Origin: Amycolatopsis tucumanensis
GTDB lineage: Bacteria > Actinomycetota > Actinomycetes > Mycobacteriales > Pseudonocardiaceae
Direction of reading: 5' to 3'
Length of the DNA: 64,000 bases
Assembly: GCF_021654135.1 (NCBI RefSeq)
Contig: NZ_JAKGSD010000027.1
Coordinates: 50,286 to 114,285 of the forward strand
Positions 8,331 to 16,226 of this stretch are shown here, piece by piece. Below the pieces are notes generated by a model. The model had not been told where the DNA came from. It saw only the letters and a program-made list of their open reading frames with translations, and made no database searches. Made by a program: the position numbers and the translations under genes. Each line of letters starts with the position of its first letter. Position 1 is the stretch's first letter.

Positions 8331-8750
8331 TCAGCGCTCGTCGATCCGGATCGTGTGCATCGCGGCCTCCTCGGCCGACGCGCCGGCTCCGTCGACGCCG
8401 ATGTCGCGCGCGTAGAGGTCCACCTCCGCCTCACCGTCGGCCAGCGCGATCAACCGGCCGGTCCGCGCGTCGCCGACCTCGTCGTCCAGCAGTTCGCCGT
8501 CCGTGTCGTACGTGTCGCCGAGGCCGTCACCCTCATCGGATTCGGACTCGGCCACCTCGCGCGCCAGCCGCTCGGACAGCCCCTCGCCCGTCGCCTCCTC
8601 GCGCGCCGTCGTGCCCCAGCCCTGCGAGGCCCACGGCCGTTCCGCCGCCGAGTAGCCCTCGTCCAGCGGGTCGTCCGGCCCCCTGGTGTCCAATGTGTCC
8701 GACGCGTCCAGTTGCTCGTAGACGTCGTCGTCGATCTCGTCGCGGTCCAT
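8331..8750 (-). CDS. DUF5709 domain protein (acidic, uncharacterised)
   Basis: Very acidic protein of 139 residues, starting MDRDEIDDDVYEQL. Start ATG 8750 is preceded by GGAG; an upstream ATG in frame adds 12 residues with no visible family sequence. The pattern DTLDTRGPDDPLDEGYSAAERPW, then an acidic middle and GRLIAL...DIGVDGAGASAEEAAMH near the C-terminus, is that of DUF5709, a family widespread in Actinobacteria with no assigned function. No membrane segment or enzyme motif is seen. It is encoded alone, converging on the TetR gene across the tandem repeat, 58 bases downstream of the alcohol dehydrogenase stop on the same side. Confidence 0.8.
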   Translation of the reverse strand: MDRDEIDDDVYEQLDASDTLDTRGPDDPLDEGYSAAERPWASQGWGTTAREEATGEGLSERLAREVAESESDEGDGLGDTYDTDGELLDDEVGDARTGRLIALADGEAEVDLYARDIGVDGAGASAEEAAMHTIRIDER

Positions 8751-8808
8751 GGTGCGCTCCCGTTCGTGCAAGCCTGCGCACAGCATCGCACGAACGGGAG
8801 CGCGGGCA

Positions 8809-9834
8809 TCAGGGCGTCAGGATCGCGCGGCCCCGGATGCGACCCGCGTCGAGGTCGTCGATCGCGTCCTGGAACCGCTCCAGCGGGTACTTCGTGGTGT
8901 GCAGCCGCACCTTCCCCTGCGCCGCGAGCACCATCAGCTCGCACAGGTCGGTGTAGGAACCGACCAGGTTGCCGATGAAGTTGATCTCCGTGGAGATGAT
9001 GTCGATCGTCGGCACGTCGATGTTCTCGCCGTACCCGACCACGTGGTAGTCGCCCGCCCGGCGCAGCATCCCGACCCCGTCGCGCGTCGCGCCGCCCTCG
9101 CCGACGAAGTCCAGCACCACCTCGGCCCCCGCGCCGCCGGTCAGGTCCAGCACCTCCTCCACCTGCCGCCCCTCGGCGACGACCCCGTGGTCCGCGCCGA
9201 TCGACACGGCCAGCTTCACCGCGTCCGGGTTGCGGTCGACCACGATCAGCTCGGCCGCGGTGAGCGCCTTGAGCACCTGGATGCCGATGTGCCCGAGCCC
9301 GCCCGCGCCGATCACCACGCACCGGTTCCCCGGCCGCAACCGCCGCGCCGCCTTGGCCGCCGCGTGGTAGGCGGTGAGCCCGGCGTCGGCCAGCGCGGCG
9401 ACGTCGGCCGGCTCCAGCGAGTCGTCGATGCGCACCACGCTGCGCGCCGAGGTCTTCAGGTACTCGGCGTACCCGCCGTGCGTGTCGATGCCCGGGAACG
9501 CGCTCGCCGAGCAGTGCACGTCGTCCCCGGACCGGCACGCGGCGCACAGCCCGCAGGTGATCAGCGGGTGCACGATGACCTTGTCGCCCTCCGCGACGTT
9601 GGTGACCGCGCTGCCGACGGCGTGCACCCAGCCGGCGTTCTCGTGGCCGATCGTGTAGGGCAGGGTGACGCCGGACTTCTCCGCCCACTGCCCTTCCAGG
9701 ATGTGGATGTCGGTGCGGCACACCCCGGCGCCGCCGATCTTCACGACGACGTCCCAGGGCCCGGTGACCTCCGGCTCCGGCACCTCGGTCATCCGCAGGT
9801 TCTCGTGGTAGCCCACGACCTGTACTGCCTTCAC
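8809..9834 (-). CDS. Zinc-dependent NAD(P) alcohol dehydrogenase (MDR family)
   Basis: Medium-chain alcohol dehydrogenase of 341 residues. Catalytic zinc ligands are C39 (GVCRTDIH) and H64/E65 (GHENAG); structural zinc cysteines are C94, C97, C100 and C108. The Rossmann motif GAGGLGHIG follows near residue 175. Start GTG 9834 overlaps the TGA of the DUF59 gene (GTGA). Its position as third gene after an amidohydrolase and a DUF59 protein matches propane-monooxygenase clusters of Rhodococcus, Gordonia and Mycobacterium, where such a dehydrogenase oxidises the alcohol made by the monooxygenase. Substrate here is inferred from that context, probably a short secondary or primary alcohol. Confidence 0.9.
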   Translation of the reverse strand: MKAVQVVGYHENLRMTEVPEPEVTGPWDVVVKIGGAGVCRTDIHILEGQWAEKSGVTLPYTIGHENAGWVHAVGSAVTNVAEGDKVIVHPLITCGLCAACRSGDDVHCSASAFPGIDTHGGYAEYLKTSARSVVRIDDSLEPADVAALADAGLTAYHAAAKAARRLRPGNRCVVIGAGGLGHIGIQVLKALTAAELIVVDRNPDAVKLAVSIGADHGVVAEGRQVEEVLDLTGGAGAEVVLDFVGEGGATRDGVGMLRRAGDYHVVGYGENIDVPTIDIISTEINFIGNLVGSYTDLCELMVLAAQGKVRLHTTKYPLERFQDAIDDLDAGRIRGRAILTP

Positions 9835-10541
9835 GACACCTTCTCCTTCACGGGTGACTGGTCCGCCGCCGACTCCGGGTAACGCGTCCGGAGCAGGCCG
9901 CGGCAGAAATGGGCGTTGCCGTCGATCGAAATGCGGATGGACCGCGCGAACTGCAGCCGCAGCGGCACTTCCTCGCGCGGGTAGCGGTTGCCGTCGTCGT
10001 CGACGAGCGCGAACGCCGACGGCTCGGTGCTCAGGCCGAGCGCCTCGCGGCGGCGCAGCAGCGCGGTCGTCGCCGGGCCGGGCGGCAGATCGCCGAGGAC
10101 GACGTCGTGCAGCTCGTCCTCGGGCAGGCCCGCCCGCAACATCGCGGTGAGCACGCGTTCCATCGCCGCGGTGTGCGCCTTGCGGCGGAACGTGGCGCGC
10201 AGCTCCGCCAGGCTCTCCTCGGCCTCGTGCCCGAAGGTGCCGCGGTAGCCGGCGTCCGCGGCGAGCCCGCGGTTGATCAGGTCCGAGTCGTGGTGGTCGT
10301 CGAGGAACACCGCGACCTCGCCGATGCCCGGAAGCGCGGACAACGCGTCCTTGGCGTCGGAGGCCATCAGGTAGGCGAAGTTCGGCGAGCAGAACGACGT
10401 CGGCAGCCGCAGGTGCACGGTCACGGCGGATCCGGACACCTCCAGGGACCGCACGAACCCGAGGTCGGTGATGGGTTCGTCCAGCTCGGGGTCGATCACG
10501 GTGTCCAGCGCGCGGCGGGCCTGTGCTTCGGTGACCATCAC
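9831..10541 (-). CDS. DUF59/MIP18-type accessory protein of di-iron monooxygenase clusters
   Basis: Protein of 236 residues with an N-terminal MIP18/DUF59 domain (ALDTVIDPELDEPITDLGFV..., then LRLPTSFCSPNFAYLMA with a conserved Cys). MIP18-like proteins help iron-sulfur or metal-centre assembly. The C-terminal ~150 residues are specific to homologues located in propane/phenol-type monooxygenase operons. The start is GTG 10541 or the adjacent ATG 10538, overlapping the amidohydrolase stop; coupling is tight on both sides. Probably helps mature a metalloenzyme; the partner monooxygenase is not in this window. Confidence 0.78.
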   Translation of the reverse strand: MMVTEAQARRALDTVIDPELDEPITDLGFVRSLEVSGSAVTVHLRLPTSFCSPNFAYLMASDAKDALSALPGIGEVAVFLDDHHDSDLINRGLAADAGYRGTFGHEAEESLAELRATFRRKAHTAAMERVLTAMLRAGLPEDELHDVVLGDLPPGPATTALLRRREALGLSTEPSAFALVDDDGNRYPREEVPLRLQFARSIRISIDGNAHFCRGLLRTRYPESAADQSPVKEKVS

Positions 10542-11551
10542 GCCACCGCCACGGCCTGCGGCTCCTCACGCGGGAGCTGCAGCTCGGCGGGGACCGGGAT
10601 GTCGTACATCGCGGCCGCGTTGAGCCCGAGGATCTTCTTCTTCTGCGCGGTGGTCAGCGGTGCGTACTCGGTCATGTCCTCCGGGATCTGGAAGTCGACG
10701 AACCGCTCGACCAGCCACCGCGGCGTCCAGAGCGCGTAGTCGCTGGAGAACTGGATGCGGTTCTCGTCCAGCCAGTACAGCAGTTCGCCGATGATCTGCG
10801 CGAAGTACCGCGGCCGGGTGTGGATGAACGGGATCGCGACGGCGAGTCCGGCGTGGACGTTGGGCTCCTGCGTGGCGATCCAGCAGAAGTCCTCCAGCCG
10901 CGGCAGGCCGCAGTGCTCGACGACGAAGTTCAGGTCGGGGAAGTCGGTGGCGACCTTGTCGATGTCGGCGACGTCGAAGGCGTCCCGGTCCAGCGGCCGG
11001 ATCGTCGGTCCCTTGTGGACGTGGATGTTGCGGATGCCCAGTTCCTGCGCGGCTTCCAGGTACTTGTAGGACCAGGGATCGTCCAGTTTGTATCCGCGGG
11101 AATCGCCCTGCCATTCGGCGGTGTAGAGCTTGACGCCCTTGAGGCCGAACCGTTCCGTGTCGCGGCGCAGCTGGTCCAGCCCGGCCTGCTCGAAGCGCGG
11201 GTCCCAGAAGTGGTTGTAGGTCAGCTTGTCCGGGTGGGCCTGGGCGAGCGCGAAGGCCTCCTCGGTCTGGCCGAAGCCGCGCTCGTAGAAGGCGCCCAGG
11301 TGGGCGGGCTGGAAGATGGCGTGGTCGACGTAGCCGTCTTCGAACAGGTCCTTCATCAGCCGCGCGCCGCCCTGGTAGAGGTAGTCCTCGTAGGGCCACA
11401 CCTCGGACTCCGGGCTGAGGTTGCGGTGGTAGTCGTAGAAGCAGTCGATGAACTGCTTGCCGTGGATGTTGCGCTGGTTCTCCGGGCGGGCGTCCCACAG
11501 CGCGATGTGGGCGTCGACGATGAAGTAGTTCTCGCCGTCCTTGGTGTACAT
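10538..11551 (-). CDS. Amidohydrolase-2 family protein of propane-monooxygenase-type clusters
   Basis: TIM-barrel amidohydrolase (ACMSD-like) of 337 residues. Metal-site elements are DAH at 13-15, GVKLYTAEW, IHVHKG, EHCGLPR and FSSDYALW near the end. The usual HxH of the first strand reads H-I-A here, so one metal ligand is replaced. Close relatives sit immediately downstream of prmABCD/mimABCD; their reaction is not established, and a role in metal handling or assembly is possible. Start ATG 11551 has GGAAGGA upstream. It is the first gene of a three-gene operon divergent from a MimR-like regulator. Confidence 0.85.
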   Translation of the reverse strand: MYTKDGENYFIVDAHIALWDARPENQRNIHGKQFIDCFYDYHRNLSPESEVWPYEDYLYQGGARLMKDLFEDGYVDHAIFQPAHLGAFYERGFGQTEEAFALAQAHPDKLTYNHFWDPRFEQAGLDQLRRDTERFGLKGVKLYTAEWQGDSRGYKLDDPWSYKYLEAAQELGIRNIHVHKGPTIRPLDRDAFDVADIDKVATDFPDLNFVVEHCGLPRLEDFCWIATQEPNVHAGLAVAIPFIHTRPRYFAQIIGELLYWLDENRIQFSSDYALWTPRWLVERFVDFQIPEDMTEYAPLTTAQKKKILGLNAAAMYDIPVPAELQLPREEPQAVAVA

Positions 11552-11635
11552 CAGTCCGGGTCCTTCCGACGTGGCGACCGTGGCACGTGCACCGGTGACG
11601 GTAGGTAGCCGGGCGCCGCGGCGGGCCCGCGTGGC

Positions 11636-11650
11636 GTCTCAATATGAGAC
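11636..11650. promoter_or_regulatory. Candidate operator for the MimR-like regulator
   Basis: GTCTCA-ATA-TGAGAC is a perfect 6-base dyad with a 3-base spacer, located between the divergent amidohydrolase operon and regulator gene, 85 bases before the operon start codon and 77 before the regulator start. TGAGAC/GTCTCA-type dyads suit AcoR/MimR-class Fis-type regulators. Binding is inferred. Confidence 0.6.
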
Positions 11651-11726
11651 AGTCGGACGACCTGCCTGTCCGGCGCGGCGCGGTAGCCTCGCCGGAAGAC
11701 GCAACGATGCGGACGGGAGGTCGCCG

Positions 11727-13139
11727 ATGGTGGATCAGCGGGCGGTCCTGCCGCCCCGGCTGGCCGCGTCCTGGCAGCGCAGCAGGCAGTACGGGGTGTC
11801 ACCGGAGACGGTGCGGCCGGCGTTCACCGGCACCGTCGACCACGATTCGCTGTTCTTCGAGTGCGGCCAGGAGGTGCTCTCCGGCCTGCACACCACCCTG
11901 GCCAACGAACCGGTCAGCCTGATGCTCACCGACAGTGACGGCCTGGTGCTGAGCCGGCTGTGCGACGACAGCACCATCCTCCGTTCGCTGGACCGCGTCC
12001 ACCTGGCGCCGGGCTTCTCCTACGCGGAGCGCGACGCCGGCACCAACGGGCTCGGCCTCGCGCTGGCCGACCGCGCCCCGTCGCTGGTGTCCGCCGAGGA
12101 GCACTACTGCACGGGCCTGTGGGGCTACACGTGCGCCGCCGCGCCGGTGCTGGAGCCGGGCACGAACCGGCTCATCGGCAGCGTCAACCTGACCACGTGG
12201 TCGAAGTCGTCGAAGGAGCTGCTGCTCGCGCTGGCCCAGGCCGCGGCTGGCAACACGGCGGCGCTGATGCTCGCCCGGTCGCACGGCCACCTCGCGCCGC
12301 CGGGCCCGCGTGGCGAGGTGTTCCGCGTCTACTCCGACCGGCTGCCCGACGTCGCGGCGAACCTGTCGACCGTATGGTCCGACGCGCTCGCCGAGGCCCG
12401 CGCGGCAATGGAGCACGGCCGCGTGGTGTGCGTGACCGGCGAGCCGGGCAGCGGGAAGGCCGCGCTGGCGTCGATGGCCCGCCGGTCGGTGCGCCCGCGG
12501 GAACGCGTCCTCAACGCCCGGCCGCCCGCGCCGCAGGACGCGGCGTCGTGGCTGGCGCTGTGGACGCCGGAGGTGGGCAAGGCCGACACGTGCGTGATCC
12601 TCTCCGGCGCCGACGCGCTGCCCGCCTACGCGGCGGAGGAGCTGGCCGCGCTGTTCGCCGGGGCGCGCGGCGGGTTCGTGATGACGGCCGCGGACCACGC
12701 GGGCGTGCCGGACGCGCTGCGGGCCCTGGTCGACGCGGTGGTCGAGGTGCCGGCGCTGCGGTACCGGCCGGACGACGTCCTCCCGCTGGCCGGGCACTTC
12801 GCGCGGGAGAGCCGCGGCCGCCCGGTCACCTTCACCCCGGCCGCGTCGCGGGCGCTGACCGCCTACCCGTGGCCGGGCAACGTCCGGCAGCTGCGGCAGG
12901 TGGTGCGCGAGGCGGTGGCGCGGGCCGACGTCGTGGACACCCGGCACCTGCCGCCGGAGGTGTTCACCAGCCCCGGCCGCCGCCTGACGCGGATGGAGGC
13001 CGTGGAGCGCGACGAAATCGTGCGCTGCCTGACCAAACCGGGCACGACGGCCGCGCAGGTGGCGTCGATGCTGGGCATGAGCCGCGCCACGGTGTACCGC
13101 AAGATCGCCCAGTACGGGATCAAGGTGCCGCGCCGGTAG
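11727..13139 (+). CDS. MimR/AcoR-type GAF-AAA-Fis transcriptional regulator
   Basis: Protein of 470 residues. The N-terminus SWQRSRQYGVSPE is the AcoR signature, followed by a GAF-like sensor (residues ~40-180, NEPVSLMLTDSDG...), a shortened AAA-like domain with P-loop GEPGSGK near residue 235, and a C-terminal Fis helix-turn-helix (AAQVASMLGMSRATVYRKI). The sigma-54 contact loop GAFTGA is absent, as in actinobacterial members that work without sigma-54. ATG 11727 has GGGAGG 6 bases upstream. Divergent from the amidohydrolase-DUF59-ADH operon, which it presumably activates in response to an alcohol or hydrocarbon-derived signal, as MimR does for mimABCD. Confidence 0.85.
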   Translation: MVDQRAVLPPRLAASWQRSRQYGVSPETVRPAFTGTVDHDSLFFECGQEVLSGLHTTLANEPVSLMLTDSDGLVLSRLCDDSTILRSLDRVHLAPGFSYAERDAGTNGLGLALADRAPSLVSAEEHYCTGLWGYTCAAAPVLEPGTNRLIGSVNLTTWSKSSKELLLALAQAAAGNTAALMLARSHGHLAPPGPRGEVFRVYSDRLPDVAANLSTVWSDALAEARAAMEHGRVVCVTGEPGSGKAALASMARRSVRPRERVLNARPPAPQDAASWLALWTPEVGKADTCVILSGADALPAYAAEELAALFAGARGGFVMTAADHAGVPDALRALVDAVVEVPALRYRPDDVLPLAGHFARESRGRPVTFTPAASRALTAYPWPGNVRQLRQVVREAVARADVVDTRHLPPEVFTSPGRRLTRMEAVERDEIVRCLTKPGTTAAQVASMLGMSRATVYRKIAQYGIKVPRR

Positions 13140-13154
13140 GTACGCTCCCGCGTC

Positions 13155-13664
13155 ATGCCCACCGAACGTCCCGAGATCCCGACCGTCGGCGGTGAACGCG
13201 AACTGCTGCGCGCCCACCTCGAATACCACCGCGCCACGCTGGCCTGGAAGTGCGACGGACTGTCCGATGCGGACCTGCGCAAGCAGTCGATGCCGCCGTC
13301 GACGCTGTCGCTGCTCGGGCTGGTGCGGCACATGGCCGAGGTCGAGCGCGCGTGGTTCCGGCGGACGATCAACGGGGAGACCGAGCTGCCGCTGGTGTGG
13401 TCGGACGAGGGCGACTTCCAGGTGGCCTACGACGCGCGGGAGTCGACGCGGTCGGAGGCGTTCGCGGCGTGGCAGGCCGAGGTCGAGCACGCGCGGCGCA
13501 TCGAGGCGGCGGCCGGGTCGCTCGACCTGGTCGTGCACTCGCCGCGCTGGGGCGCCGACGTGTCGCTGCGCGCGGTGATGCTGCACATGATCCACGAGTA
13601 CGCCCGGCACAACGGGCACGCGGACTTCCTGCGCGAGGGCGTCGACGGGGTCACCGGCGCCTGA
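13155..13664 (+). CDS. DinB/DUF664 family putative metal-dependent enzyme
   Basis: Four-helix-bundle protein of 169 residues of the DinB/DUF664 family. Likely metal-site histidines are in LVRHMAEVERAW (near residue 59) and in HMIHEYARHNGHADFLRE near the C-terminus. Actinobacterial members include thiol transferases that use mycothiol or bacillithiol; the specific reaction is unknown. Starts at ATG 13155, 15 bases after the regulator stop, so it might be read through from it, but function suggests independence. No membrane segments. Confidence 0.85.
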   Translation: MPTERPEIPTVGGERELLRAHLEYHRATLAWKCDGLSDADLRKQSMPPSTLSLLGLVRHMAEVERAWFRRTINGETELPLVWSDEGDFQVAYDARESTRSEAFAAWQAEVEHARRIEAAAGSLDLVVHSPRWGADVSLRAVMLHMIHEYARHNGHADFLREGVDGVTGA

Positions 13665-13701
13665 CGTGCGAACCGCGCCGCGGCGCGGTAGGTGTGGTGT
13701 C

Positions 13702-14688
13702 GTGGACCCGGCACAGGCATTGCGGCAGATCGCGTTCGAGCTGGAGCGCGCGGGCGCGCCGACCTACCGGGTGCGGGCGTTCCGGCGCGCGGCGGCCGTG
13801 GTGGCTGGGTTGCCGCCGGACGAGCTGGCCGAGCGGGTCCGGCTCGGCACGTTGAAGGCGCTGCCGGGCATCGGTCCGGCGACGGCGCAGGTGGTGGAGC
13901 AGGCGTGCGCCGGTGAGCAGCCGGACTACCTGGCGAAACTGCTCGCGGAGGCCCCGGAGCCGGACCGGTCGGGGTTGCGGGGCGCGTTGAAGGGCGACTG
14001 CCACACCCATTCGGACTGGTCGGACGGTGGCAGCCCGATCGAGGAGATGGCCGAGGCGGCGCGCGCGCTGGGGCACGAGTGGATCGCGCTGACGGATCAT
14101 TCCCCGCGGCTGACGGTGGCGAACGGGTTGTCGGCCGAGCGGTTGCTGCGGCAGCTCGACGTGGTCGCGGAGCTGAACGAGAAGCTCGCGCCGTTCCGGA
14201 TCCTGACCGGCATCGAGGTCGACATCCTCGAGGACGGTTCGCTCGACCAGCGGGACGACCTGCTGGAGCGGCTGGACGTGGTGGTGGCGAGTGTCCATTC
14301 GAAGCTGCGGATGCCGTCGGAGCCGATGACCGAGCGGATGCTGGCGGCGGTGCGGAACCCGCTGGTGGATGTGCTGGGGCACTGCACGGGGCGGATGGTG
14401 ATGGGCCGCGGGCGCCCCCAGTCGGAGTTCGACGCCGAGCGGGTGTTCGAGGCGTGTCGCGAGAACGGGACCGCGGTGGAGATCAACTGCCGCCCGGAGC
14501 GCATGGACCCGCCCGACGACCTGCTCGCGATGGCCGCCGGGATCGGGTGCGTGTTCACCATCGACACGGACGCGCACGCCCCCGGGCAGCTGGACTGGCT
14601 GGGGAACGGGACGGTGCGCGCGGAGGCCGTGGGCATCGGGCCGGAGCGCGTGCTGAACACGCTGAGCGCCGCGCAACTGGGCGGCTGA
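13702..14688 (+). CDS. PHP-domain phosphoesterase with N-terminal PolX-like helix-hairpin-helix
   Basis: Protein of 328 residues from GTG 13702 (GGTAGG upstream; the frame allows an earlier ATG at 13666). Residues ~1-85 resemble the helical/HhH part of X-family DNA polymerases (YRVRAFRRAA, LPGIGPATAQVVEQ). The PHP domain follows with metal ligands in GDCHTHSDWSDG, ALTDHSPR, GIEVDIL, VVASVHSK, LGHCTGR and TIDTDAHAP. This looks like the C-terminal PHP half of bacterial PolX, which carries 3'-5' exonuclease and phosphatase activity, without the polymerase palm. A DNA-repair or histidinol-phosphatase-like role is possible. Confidence 0.82.
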   Translation: MDPAQALRQIAFELERAGAPTYRVRAFRRAAAVVAGLPPDELAERVRLGTLKALPGIGPATAQVVEQACAGEQPDYLAKLLAEAPEPDRSGLRGALKGDCHTHSDWSDGGSPIEEMAEAARALGHEWIALTDHSPRLTVANGLSAERLLRQLDVVAELNEKLAPFRILTGIEVDILEDGSLDQRDDLLERLDVVVASVHSKLRMPSEPMTERMLAAVRNPLVDVLGHCTGRMVMGRGRPQSEFDAERVFEACRENGTAVEINCRPERMDPPDDLLAMAAGIGCVFTIDTDAHAPGQLDWLGNGTVRAEAVGIGPERVLNTLSAAQLGG

Positions 14689-14776
14689 CGGACGCTGGTC
14701 GCGTCCGGCGTTTTCACGCCTGTTCGGTGATCGGAACCGCTACCCTGAGCGCGGATTCGATGGGGAGGAACCTGAC

Positions 14777-15433
14777 GTGAACAGCTACGACACGGGCGGA
14801 CTCAGCATCGGCGCCGCGATCGGGGTCTCGCTGGGCAGCCTGGCGTTCGCGGTGCTGATGGTCGCCGCCATCTGGCGCGTGTTCAGCAAGGCGGGCCAGC
14901 CCGGCTGGGCGGCGATCGTCCCGATCTACAACACGATCGTGCTGCTGCGCGTCGCCGGGCGGCCGTGGTGGTGGATCCTGCTGATGCTGATCCCGCTGGT
15001 CAACGTCGTGCTGCTATTCATCGTCTACATCGACCTGGCGCGCTCGTTCGGCCGCGGCACCGGGTTCGGGGTGCTGATGGTGTTCTTCCCATTCATCTTC
15101 CTGCCCATCCTGGGGTTCGGCAGCGCGCGCTACCTCGGCCCGGCGGGCGGGCAGCCGCATCCCGGGGGTCCGCAGCCGGGCGGTCCGCGCGGGCCACAGG
15201 CGTATCCCGGCCAGCCTTACCCGGGCCAGCAGAGTCCCGGGCAGCAGTACCCCGGAGCGGCGGGGCCGTACCCGGGACAGCAGCAGTACCCGGGACAGCC
15301 GCACCCCGGGCAGCAGTACTCCGGCCCGCAGCATCCCGGGCAGCAGCATTCCGGCCAGCAGTACCCGGGTCAGCAGCATCCCGGGCAGCCGTACCCAGGC
15401 CCGCAGTACCCGGGGCAGCAGCCGCCGCGGTAG
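14777..15433 (+). CDS. DUF5684-like membrane protein with Pro-Gly-Gln repeat tail
   Basis: Protein of 218 residues. Three or four membrane segments occupy residues ~12-120, with the pattern VFSKAGQPGWAAIVPIYNTIVLLRVAGRPWWWILL that marks DUF5684 (once annotated signal peptidase I-like, but no catalytic Ser/Lys pair is visible). From residue ~123 the chain is a low-complexity cytoplasmic or surface tail of YPGQQ/HPGQQ units, about 20 copies. The DNA of the tail repeats on a 15-18 base scale, so copy number is likely to vary between strains. GGAGGA upstream supports ATG 14777... the codon read is GTG/ATG in frame with NSYDTGGLS. Function unknown. Confidence 0.78.
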   Translation: MNSYDTGGLSIGAAIGVSLGSLAFAVLMVAAIWRVFSKAGQPGWAAIVPIYNTIVLLRVAGRPWWWILLMLIPLVNVVLLFIVYIDLARSFGRGTGFGVLMVFFPFIFLPILGFGSARYLGPAGGQPHPGGPQPGGPRGPQAYPGQPYPGQQSPGQQYPGAAGPYPGQQQYPGQPHPGQQYSGPQHPGQQHSGQQYPGQQHPGQPYPGPQYPGQQPPR

Positions 15434-16226
15434 CCCGGCCCCACAGCCTCGCGGACGTCGCCCCCCTTGCGGCGTCGTCCCATCCGCCCGCGCACACCCA
15501 CGGTCTCCGGTGCCATCCCATCCACCAGCGCGCACCACACGCTCCTCCGGCGCCACCCCATCCGCCCGCGCACACCACACGCCCCTTCCGGCCCCTCGCC
15601 TCCGCCCCTTCGGCCCGCCGCGCTCGCGCGGCTCGCCGCACCCTCACGCTCCCCTGCACCCCCTCCGCGGCCCGCCGCCTCCGGCGGCCTCCGCGGCACC
15701 GCCCCATCACCCCACCCCCGCTCACCATCAGCGCCTGGCCCCTCCGCGCCCTCGCCACCCAGCCCCTCGGCCCACCGCGCTCGCGCAATCCACCGCGCCC
15801 CCTCGGCCCTGCGCCCTCCCAACCCTCCGCAACCTCGACCCGCCGCACCTCGGTCCAACGCTCCCCCAACCCAGCACCGCCCCCACGACCCGCCGCGTGG
15901 TCGCGGCCCGCCGCGTCTCTCACCCGACTGCACCCCTCGGCCGCCGCCCCATGCCCTCCGCGCCCCCCCCGGCCCGCCGCCCCCGGCGGCGGCCCCCCGG
16001 CCCACCGCCCCCGGCCGGCCTCCGCGGCACCGCCCCTTGCCCCTCCGCCCTCCCCGCCTCCACAGCACCACCCATCCCAACCCACCACCCCTCGCCCCTC
16101 CGCGCTCCCCCGGCCCGCCGCCTGCGGCGGCCTCCCCCGCCCAAGCCATCCCCGGCCCCTCTGCGCAGCTCACCCGCCCGCACCCGCTGCCGTGCGCGTC
16201 ATCCGCGCGCGTGTCACCGTGATGAT
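15434..16226. repeat. C-rich low-complexity intergenic region with imperfect repeats
   Basis: About 790 bases without a credible gene. The plus strand is dominated by C with little A/T. Near the start, three imperfect ~38-40 base units (CATCC(G/A)CC(C/A)GCGCAC..., at ~15481, 15519, 15559) occur in tandem. Further on, GGCCCGCCGCC-(T/C)-CGGCGGCCTCC and GGCACCGCCCC recur at ~15668, 15965, 16010 and 16118. Long open frames through it translate to Pro/Ala/Arg only. The minus strand carries G runs that could fold as quadruplexes. Confidence 0.7.

Noticed and set aside
11727..13139. True sigma-54 activator
   Set aside because: No GAFTGA loop and a truncated AAA region; actinobacteria lack sigma-54.
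15510..16226. In-frame upstream extension of the DMT transporter through the C-rich region
   Set aside because: Translation gives only Pro/Ala/Arg/Ser low complexity; the membrane protein starts naturally at GTG 16227.
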